From Agapanthus africanus (taxonomy: Eukaryota; Streptophyta; Magnoliopsida; Asparagales; Amaryllidaceae), in contig CM057350.1 in assembly GCA_030015575.1 (NCBI GenBank), positions 523,024,959-523,088,958 of the forward strand: a stretch of DNA of 64,000 nt, read 5' to 3'. Made by a program: the position numbers and the translations under genes. Each line of letters begins with the position of its first letter. Positions within the stretch are counted from its first letter, which is position 1. The notes under the pieces were generated by a model. It searched no databases, was not told the origin of the DNA, and was given only the letters and a program-made list of their open reading frames with translations. This document shows, piece after piece, positions 46,125-54,059 of this stretch.

Positions 46125-46144
46125 TTTCTTTTCTCTCTCTCCAG
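46125..46144 (+). promoter_or_regulatory. Pyrimidine tract ending in CAG (possible 3' splice site) of element H
   Basis: A TTTCTTTTCTCTCTCTCCAG run precedes GCAGCAACC, 36 nt before the ATG at 46181. It is conserved in position with C, E and J. Confidence 0.4.
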
Positions 46145-46180
46145 GCAGCAACCTTTTCACGCCCTAATCAAGATAATAAA

Positions 46181-49100
46181 ATGTATCGCTTGACCGATCC
46201 GAATTCTTATTCGGGACTGGGGAAAGTTGGTTCAGCTCTAACTTGTGACAGCAGTCATGAGTATGAGAATGGGAAAGGGGATTGTATGGATTTCCAGGAT
46301 ACCCAGTTGAAGAAGAAGCATGGTTTTGCATCTACTTCAGGTGTTCTTGTAATTGAGAACTGTTTTACGGTCAGCCCTACCTCCTGGGTACTTGATACCG
46401 TATCAGGATCTCATATCTGTAATTTATTGCAGGGACTGAGAAAAAGTAGGAAAGTTGCACCGGGTGATATGTCGCTCAGAGTAGCGAACGGAGCACAAGT
46501 TAATGTGGCAGCCGTCGGTGAATATCACCTAGTATTGCCAAATGGCAAGACTATGATTTTGAACGATTGCTACTATGTACCCTCCATGGTTTGCAACATC
46601 ATATCAGTTTCTTTACTCGATAAAGATGGATATAACTTTGTTCTTGAAAAGAATATCATGAACATTTACCTTCATAAGGTACTGGTTGCAGAGGGTACAC
46701 CGTGTAATGGTATCTACGTTCTAAATCAGAATACAGTTCTCAATATACAAAACACACGCAAGAGGAAGAATTCAGATACGAATGAATCCTACTTGTGGCA
46801 TTGTAGACTTGGCCATATCGGAGAGAAAAGGCTGAGTAAGTTGCATAAAGATGGACTCTTGAATGCGTTCGAGTTTTCATCTTATGAAACTTGTCAGTCT
46901 TGTCTCAAAGGGAAGATGACCAAATCTCCGTTCACCGAACATGGAGAAAGAGCAACCGAGCTCTTAGGACTCGTACATAGTGATGTATGCGGTCCGATGT
47001 CTATACATGCAAGGGATGGGTTCTCGTACTTCATCACATTCACTGACGATCTCTCTAGGTTCGGATATGTGTATCTGATGAAACACAAATCTGAAGCTTT
47101 TGAGAAATTCAAGGAATTTAGAAACGAAGTAGAGAACCAGACAGGCAAAAGTATCAAGATCCTCCGGTCTGACAGGGGAGGGGAGTACTTAAGCACGGAA
47201 TTCCTAGATTACTTAAAAGAGAATGGTATTCTCTCTCAGCTTACACCTCCTTACACACCACAGCACAACGGTGTTTCGGAGCGGAGGAATCGTACCCTAC
47301 TGGATATGGTTCGCTCCATGATGAGTAATGCCGAGTTGCCTCTTTCATTTTGGGGACATGCGCTATTGACAGCTGCATACCTATTGAATGATGTTCCGTC
47401 TAAATCAGTGCCTAAGACTCCGTTCGAGATTTGGAATGGAAAGAGGCCATATCTTAAAAGATTTAAGATATGGGGTTGTCCGGCTTATGTTAAAACGCAT
47501 AAACCGGATAAACTAGAGGCACGGTCATTTTTATGTAAGTTTGTGGGATATCCAAAGAATGGTTATGGATATCTATTCTACCACACCGAGGAACAGAAGG
47601 TGTTTGTTGCTCAGCATGCCGTTTTCTTAGAAACGGAATTTCTTGCAAAAGAAATTAGTGGGAGCACGGTAGAATTGGAAGAAATTCAGCGACCACAAAC
47701 TGAAACTGAAAATCTGACAGAACCTCAGAATTCAATAAACCCAGAAGAACCTCAGCCACTCCGCAGATCTGGTAGGATTTCTCATCCGCCCGAGAGATAC
47801 TACGGTTTTCTCATTGACGGGGATCGAGAGGATTGCATCTTGGAAGAAGATGACCCTACCAGTTTCAGGCAGGCCATTATCAGTAGGGACTCTGATAAGT
47901 GGCAGGAAGCAATGCAATCCGAAATGGAGTCCATGTACGCCAATAAAGTGTGGACCTTGGATATTGCTCCACCTGGGGTAAAACCCGTTGGATGCAAATG
48001 GATCTACAAAAGGAAACTTGGTGTAGATGGGCAGGTGGAAACCTATAAAGCTAGACTCGTTGCAAAAGGTTTTCGTCAAAGACCTGGTTTGGACTATGAC
48101 GAAACTTTTTCTCCGGTGGCTATGCTCAAATCCATTCGGATCCTACTTGCCATTGCTGCCTTCCATGACCATGAAATCTGGCAGATGGATGTTAGGACGG
48201 CTTTCCTAAACGGTTGTTTGGAAGAGTGCGTTTACATGGATCAACCAGAAGGTTTCGTAGACAGTGGGAGCAGCGGAAAGGTGTGCAAGTTGCTTAAATC
48301 CATTTATGGATTAAAGCAGGCATCGCGGAGCTGGAACATCTGTTTTGATGAGGCAATCAAGGAATTTGATTTCATCAAGAACGAAGATGAACCCTGTGTT
48401 TATAAGAAGATTGTAGGACGAACTGTCGTATTCCTAGTCTTGTACGTGGACGAAATTCTTTTGATAGGAAATGATATTCCTATGCTACAATCGGTCAAGC
48501 TATTTTTGTCACAAAGGTTCTCCATGAAGGACCTGGGTGATGCCTCGTACATTCTGGGGATCAAGATCTATAGAGATAGATCCAAGAGACTATTGGGACT
48601 TTCGCAGTCCAGGTACATAGAGACCGTACTAAAAAGATTTAGTATGGAGGGTTCCAAGCGCGGTAGCATACCCGCATTGCACGGAATTACCCTCTCCAAG
48701 AAGATGTCTCCTAAGACTGACGAGGAGAGGGTTCGCATGAGCACTATACCCTACGCTTCGGCGGTAGGATCTATAATGTATGCGATGCTATGTACAAGAC
48801 CAGATGTAGCTTACGCGTTGAGCGCGGTAAGCCGGTATCAGTCAGACCCAGGGGAGGACCACTGGACAGCAGTGAAGAACATTCTCAAGTACCTGAGAAG
48901 GACTAAGGAGATGTTCCTGGTTTACGGTAATGGAGACCTCAGGGTCGAGTCCTTTACCGATTCAAGCTTCCAGAGTGACAAAGATGACAGCAAGTATGTC
49001 TCGGGTTTTGTGTTTACCCTCAACGGAGGGGCGGTATGTTGGAGGAGTTCCAAGCAGGATACCGTCGCAGACTCGACGATGGAGGCTGAATACATTGCTG

Positions 49101-49429
49101 CAAGCGATGCCGCAAAAGAGGCGGTCTGGATGAAGAAGTTCATTAGTGAACTTCAGGTGGTTCCGTCCATTGTTGACCCAATACCTTTGTATTGCGATAA
49201 CAATGGGGCTATAGCTTTAGCGAAGGAACCAAGGTCCCATCAGAAATCCAGGCACATCTTAAGGCGGTATCACCTGATCAGGGAGATCATTGATCGACAG
49301 GAGATCGAGGTGCGGAGAGTGGACACAAAGGACAACACTGCGGACCCATTCACGAAGGCTTTACCCCAGACTCAGTTCGAGCGGCTGATCGAGATGATAG
49401 GTCTTCGATACGCCAGTACATGGCCTTAG
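46181..49429 (+). CDS. Pol polyprotein of copia element H, gag missing
   Basis: 1082 residues from the ATG at 46181. The frame is open from 46103 but only a TTG lies there. Fewer than 60 residues precede protease, where E has about 220 with a zinc knuckle, so gag is deleted. Residues from this ATG: protease WVLDTVSGSH with D72-T73-V74 where G is expected; integrase zinc site H207, H212, C238, C241; catalytic D268, D331, E367; RT with YVDE at 755-758 in place of YVDD; RNase H D927, E968, D1006; end RYASTWP, as in E. The change to E758 hits a metal-binding aspartate of RT and V74 the flap-side glycine of the protease triad, so both enzymes are probably inactive. Over 1 kb of frame still remains open, which fits a recent insertion of an already defective copy. 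Confidence 0.9.
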   Translation: MYRLTDPNSYSGLGKVGSALTCDSSHEYENGKGDCMDFQDTQLKKKHGFASTSGVLVIENCFTVSPTSWVLDTVSGSHICNLLQGLRKSRKVAPGDMSLRVANGAQVNVAAVGEYHLVLPNGKTMILNDCYYVPSMVCNIISVSLLDKDGYNFVLEKNIMNIYLHKVLVAEGTPCNGIYVLNQNTVLNIQNTRKRKNSDTNESYLWHCRLGHIGEKRLSKLHKDGLLNAFEFSSYETCQSCLKGKMTKSPFTEHGERATELLGLVHSDVCGPMSIHARDGFSYFITFTDDLSRFGYVYLMKHKSEAFEKFKEFRNEVENQTGKSIKILRSDRGGEYLSTEFLDYLKENGILSQLTPPYTPQHNGVSERRNRTLLDMVRSMMSNAELPLSFWGHALLTAAYLLNDVPSKSVPKTPFEIWNGKRPYLKRFKIWGCPAYVKTHKPDKLEARSFLCKFVGYPKNGYGYLFYHTEEQKVFVAQHAVFLETEFLAKEISGSTVELEEIQRPQTETENLTEPQNSINPEEPQPLRRSGRISHPPERYYGFLIDGDREDCILEEDDPTSFRQAIISRDSDKWQEAMQSEMESMYANKVWTLDIAPPGVKPVGCKWIYKRKLGVDGQVETYKARLVAKGFRQRPGLDYDETFSPVAMLKSIRILLAIAAFHDHEIWQMDVRTAFLNGCLEECVYMDQPEGFVDSGSSGKVCKLLKSIYGLKQASRSWNICFDEAIKEFDFIKNEDEPCVYKKIVGRTVVFLVLYVDEILLIGNDIPMLQSVKLFLSQRFSMKDLGDASYILGIKIYRDRSKRLLGLSQSRYIETVLKRFSMEGSKRGSIPALHGITLSKKMSPKTDEERVRMSTIPYASAVGSIMYAMLCTRPDVAYALSAVSRYQSDPGEDHWTAVKNILKYLRRTKEMFLVYGNGDLRVESFTDSSFQSDKDDSKYVSGFVFTLNGGAVCWRSSKQDTVADSTMEAEYIAASDAAKEAVWMKKFISELQVVPSIVDPIPLYCDNNGAIALAKEPRSHQKSRHILRRYHLIREIIDRQEIEVRRVDTKDNTADPFTKALPQTQFERLIEMIGLRYASTWP

Positions 49430-49432
49430 TGC

Positions 49433-49443
49433 AAGTAGGAGAT
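49433..49443 (+). promoter_or_regulatory. Polypurine tract of element H
   Basis: AAGTAGGAGAT abuts the 3' LTR, four bases after the stop codon. Confidence 0.85.
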
Positions 49444-51717
49444 TGTTAGTGTATATGCCCTAGAGGCCATTACTGTATCATACTAGTATGTATATTACTT
49501 GATGGAAGCTTGGGATATTCACAGTTGTACAGACAATCTTGCTCAGTATAGTAGTATGCTACTTGGTTTGTCTCTGCTTTAATGTGTACATGTGTGTTTA
49601 TTTATTATATCACCTATACGCATTAGTAGAGCCCTTAGGATCTTTGCTTGATTACCGGCGTTGTGATGGCGATCACACTCGTGGGGGCTGGGTAATCTAC
49701 AAGCACATCCTTATACACGTCCCTAGTCGTGGGAGTATCGAGATAGGGCATCGATGCTCCGGAGTAGACTAGCGTATACGCTTCTCATCCCAGCACGGGA
49801 GACGGTCTGTCCCACAGCCGTCGGTACGTCGTACTTGAGATAGTATGCGGGTGCTCGTTAGGTTACGAGTACACTGGACAGGACTCGTCGGGAACTGATG
49901 GTTGGTATTATACCTATCGTCAGTTATTAGTTCCCAGGTGACATGAGTACAGCTTAGTCCGCTGACTTGACACTGTCACTTCGCCTCGAGTGTGTTCCCA
50001 CTGTTCTTTGATTGCTACCCTATCACGGCTCTACTGAGTCATGCAAACAGGTAGTAGTTGGGAGCAGTCCCGAAGCACTTGGAGGCAGTGACGGTTAGAC
50101 AGGATTCGTCTCTCCCGGTATTGGGGGTTGACATCGCGCTGTGTCTAGGAGATCCATTACACAAGTAGTCCCTGGCCAGGGCAAGCGAGATATACTGGTA
50201 GGTTCCAGTGTTATCTCAGGGTGTTTTGGGCTTCACTCCGACACGACTTGTACCGCTATTAGGGGTCTGACGCTTGCCGCCCCCTAGGCCCGACATGCGA
50301 TGTATCAGATGAACAGACCGGACTGTACGGAGATTGTCGCATACAGACTCAGTAGGATTTCGGATGAGTTTACCTCATCGACCTTCTTATCGACATCTAC
50401 CTGGGGACCGTTACGTACAGCTAGTGCCGCTTGCGGTCTGTGGTTAAACCCACTACCAGCGTAGTGTCGAGTCTTTAGAGTTCCACACAGAGAGTTTCCC
50501 TGCACTGAGCGAAACGTGTAGAGGCCGTATGGTTTTACGGCAGGGCTGCGATCACTTACGTACACTTATGTGCGTATGGTGTTCGGGCAGGCAGTACTAG
50601 TAGGCTTTGATTTAAGCCGGATCCTAGTATTGCACGGATGGATTTGTTTTGTCTTCTGTGCATCCGCATTCTACGGAATACGGATGCAGGTGTGTATGCA
50701 CATTTTTTCGGAGTGATGAAGGAGGAGGTGCCTCATTAGGGTTTTGGCAGTTGGTTTGGCCAAAACCGTTATGTGGCAGGCTCATTAGGGTTTTGACAGT
50801 TGATTCGGTCAAAACCATTTTGAGGCGGACTCATTAGGGTTTTGACAGTTCGTTTGGTCAAAACCATTATGAGCCGCGAACATCATTTACTAATCCTATT
50901 AGTGATAATCTTATGATGGCTAATTGCATTGACTATTTGACCCAGTTGACCTCTCTTGACTTTGTTGACCGGTTGACCGGGTTGACCATTGACTTTCAAG
51001 AGGGTTCCACACTCTTCTTTTCTTTTCTTTTTTCTTTTGGATTATGATAATGGTCATTTCAAAGTAGCCATCAACTTTATCTTGATGGGATTAGTAATGA
51101 TGTTGTTTTGCATTATTTGCAACCATGGTTGTTTTTCTTTTGTATCATAATTTTATTCTCATTCTCTCTCTTGAAATGAGAAGCTCCATGGTTGCTAGCA
51201 AGCTCCTTCTTCTTCCTCCTCTTGATTTCTCCTTTGATCTCATGTGTTGAGAGAAAAAGGATTCCACTTGACAAACACATCCATACATCTCCTCTACACA
51301 TCCTAGGGCTTCTAGATTAGCAATCTCCTTGCCCTAGTTACCTCGGCTTGAGGTGGAGCTCGGTGTACATCTCTCGGGTGGATCGTCTTCGACTCAAGGA
51401 GGCCGCGGAGGTGACCAAAGTCCGGATCAACCATTGAGCAAGCAAAGAGAAGAACAACAAGCAAAGAGAAGAACAACAAGCAAAGAGAAGAACAACAAGA
51501 AGAGAAGAACAACAAGAAGTGAAGAACAACAAGAAGAGAAGGAGTTCAAGTTGAGGTATAACCCCTAACCGAGTAGATAACATCTCAAGTTAGGATGCTA
51601 GTGTATTGTTTAGCAAAGATCCGGCTTTTACGGTCCATGTTACCAAGTCCAGAAAAATTTTTGTTTTACCGTTTCCGCAACCCCGAAAGTACCGTGAGAG
51701 GTAACGCGGACCTAACA
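49444..51717 (+). repeat. 3' LTR of element H
   Basis: 2274 bp. It carries one extra 19-bp GA-rich unit and lacks one base of a C-run (near 50280) relative to the 5' LTR, which accounts for the 18-bp length difference. Otherwise differences are scattered single bases. Confidence 0.95.
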
Positions 51718-51722
51718 GTTCC

Positions 51723-52212
51723 TCAGCGCCACTATTTGGCTGGGAGCATGGAGCACGGGCGTCCTCGTAACGGCTCCATGTATCTTGCCACGATGAGATC
51801 TCCGCCGCTCCACGTCCTGCATCCCATGCCAGCGTATCTCGCCATTATTGAGCATATCTCGCCATTAATGCGGGCATTATGCATGGGCAAAACAGGCGGC
51901 GAGAATCTCGCATCGGCTCGCCCTCAGGCGACCCTTATATAGACCCCTCCTCCAGATGATTCAGGTAACTGGAATTCAATCCAATACACCGCTACTCTGC
52001 TAAATATTCCCCGATACTTACTTGATCGTCGAAGAGTCTTGCGGTGGTCTCCCACCCTGGGACTTCTTTGTAGGTAGGTCGACGTCCCCATCAACCAACA
52101 AGCCCATTTAGATCCACATGCTCAACCTTTCACAACAAATCTCAACCGTTCAGCGCCGTTGGCCACAAGATCGATGGAGGACAACATATGAGGGAGATTC
52201 CAACATCCATCA
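51723..52212 (+). repeat. Possible Tat-type gypsy LTR, right part
   Basis: Continuation of 41296-41586 beyond element H, more GC-rich than its surroundings. It ends just before a GGCGCCATCTGTGGG motif. No coding frame is supported. Confidence 0.4.
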
Positions 52213-52213
52213 G

Positions 52214-52230
52214 TCGGCGCCATCTGTGGG
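52214..52230 (+). promoter_or_regulatory. Primer-site-like sequence of a Tat-type gypsy element
   Basis: TCGGCGCCATCTGTGGG closely resembles the GGCGCCGTCTGTGGGAA motif common at the LTR-interior junction of plant Tat-type gypsy elements. I do not name the tRNA. Confidence 0.5.
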
Positions 52231-53121
52231 AACTAAAAGATTTTCCACCCCAAAAGTTGATCTTTCGCCTTCGATTCGATGGCCAGTGATCATCACCACG
52301 AAGATCCTAGCACGATCCATCCCATCCTCCGCAACGAAGGCGGGGACGGTTACACTCCTCCTCCCAACATCGTCAAAGCCATAATGACACGGATCGACTG
52401 ACTGACAGCGATGGTGAACGTGCTCGCTCGTGTTCAAACTGCCAGCCACGCCCGACAAACCGCCACCTCTGCTCCCTAACGGCGGCGTACACGAGGCGAT
52501 CGATGGACGCGTTCAGGTCCTCGGCCACGCTTGTGCCAACCTCGACACAACGGAACACCAGCGTGTTGATTCCGGCAGTCGTGGCCCCCATGCGAGGAAT
52601 GATTCCATAACTCGTTGAGTGTCGGACAGTCCAACGTCGAGGTCTCAGACCAACCGAATTGTCGCTTCAACGCTTGCCGTGTTGCCTCACCCTCTGAGGC
52701 GACATCGGTCAGGTCGCTTGATTCTAGGGAAGACCGACATAACCATAATTATCGAGGACGTGCCCAGGGCGCACATCGGGGGGAGCCACGAGGGGTTCAC
52801 CTCGAGGATATGAGGAACGTGATAGAGCGAAGCCAAAGCCGCTCTATCTCCCAAGCCCGAAGCAGAGACAGCAGGCACTCCGCTTACGGAGAGTCCTTAC
52901 GGTACCAGCAGCAAATCGAGGTCCTCAAGAAGAAAATCGAGGACATGACGCTCGCCACACGTTCACCCGCTGGATCGGTAAGATACTATGCGGACTTTCT
53001 CACAAAACCCTTCAGTGAGCAGTTACTAGGGGAGTGGGTCTCATCCCGGAATAAACTGCCCAAAGTGGCTCTCTTTGACGAGAAGTCTGACCTGAAAATC
53101 ACTGTTTACCGCCGAAAATAG
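52231..53121 (+). pseudogene. Truncated gag of a Tat-type gypsy element
   Basis: The best frame (52603-53121) is open but has no ATG. It reads through a basic stretch (RSQSRSISQARSRDSRHS), a short coiled segment (QQQIEVLKKKIEDMT), then TKPFSEQLLGEWVSSRNKLP, which resembles the start of the Gag core in Tat-type elements, with the PF(S/T)E(Q/E)IL form. It stops after VYRRK, before the rest of Gag. Near 53152-53161 TTTGGGGGCA could be a polypurine tract. If so, the element has lost most of gag and all of pol. Assignment rests on short motifs. Confidence 0.45.
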
Positions 53122-53667
53122 AGACGAAACCGCGTAGGTCGTCTTGCCTGAATTTGGGGGCATATGATATTTCGATTTATCCGTCCACCTCTTCGAAGAT
53201 GCTAAGTTGATTTATGGCGCTGTGTATCATAGGAATGGACGGATGCGGCCGTTGTAGCAGACTTCGTCAGATTCCCCTTCGTTTGCGAGGGGTTTTTGAT
53301 TGTGGGAACGCTCTTCCTTGCAGGCGCAAGCCCCTACAGTTAATTACGTTACCGCATCGCGGTAACCACTTTCTCCTGCTCCAGAAGTTCACTTCGTGTC
53401 GTGTGTGTTTGTTTTATTTTTGGTTGCCCGTGGATTGTATACGAAGACTAATTTATGTTGTCTCCCGTAGGGCGTGGATTAGTCCAAATCCTATATTCTT
53501 AGATTTGGGTTTGGGTTGATTTAAGGATCGCTAATCTCGTTTAAGATTATGATTAATTTTAATATTTGTTAAGGATACGTTAGTCTAATTTGAGACTAAG
53601 ATCTACTCAACAGGATTTTGGGATCATTCAGACCCAACAAAAGATCATTTGGGCTTTATTGCTTTAG
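53122..53667. other. Unassigned region after the gag fragment
   Basis: No supported gene. It may be the 3' part of the Tat-like element. Short hairpins such as GTCT-AATTTG-AGAC near 53592 foreshadow the hairpin field that follows. Confidence 0.35.
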
Positions 53668-53775
53668 TTTAAGGACGTTTCGGTCCGTTGTTAATTTAAG
53701 GACGTTTTGGTCCGTAGCTAGTTTAAGGAAGTTTTGGTCCGTAGCTAGTTTAAGGACGTTGCGGTCCATATTGGG
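53668..53775. repeat. Four-unit 27-bp tandem repeat
   Basis: Units start at 53668, 53695, 53722 and 53749 (period 27). Core TTTAAGGACGTTTTGGTCCG; GGAC and GTCC pair across a 6-base loop in units 1, 2 and 4. Unit 3 has GGAAG and loses one pair. Confidence 0.8.
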
Positions 53776-54059
53776 TTGTGCTCATCGGTTTGGGAGTGCA
53801 CCAAAAAGTTTTTGGTTATCGGGACCCTCCACTTCTCTGAAGATGTTGAAGAATTGCAACGACATGTATCAGAGGTGTGGAGAGATGTACCATTGATCCA
53901 ATTTCCAGATTAAGGGAAGATATAGGATGAATATCCGTCGGAAGATCATTAGTCATGTTTGGGACTATGATCAGTTTAGGAAGACATGAGCACGGGGAGC
54001 TCGATTAATTAGAGATCAAAGATGTTTTAATCTCAAGAAGACTTAGCCAACTTGAGTCT

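Larger units (their letters stand above)
41587..51717 (+). mobile_element. Element H: complete, gag-less Ty1/copia element
   Basis: 10,131 bp. LTRs 41587-43842 and 49444-51717 run TGTTAG...CTAACA. Target duplication GTTCC is at 41582-41586 and 51718-51722. Primer site 43844-43856 and purine tract 49433-49443 are present. It has a long leader (43857-46180) and a 1082-codon pol frame without gag. I noticed about two dozen differences between the LTRs over 2.26 kb plus one extra 19-bp repeat unit, so the insertion appears young. The missing gag and altered RT and protease sites imply it was moved in trans. Confidence 0.95.
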
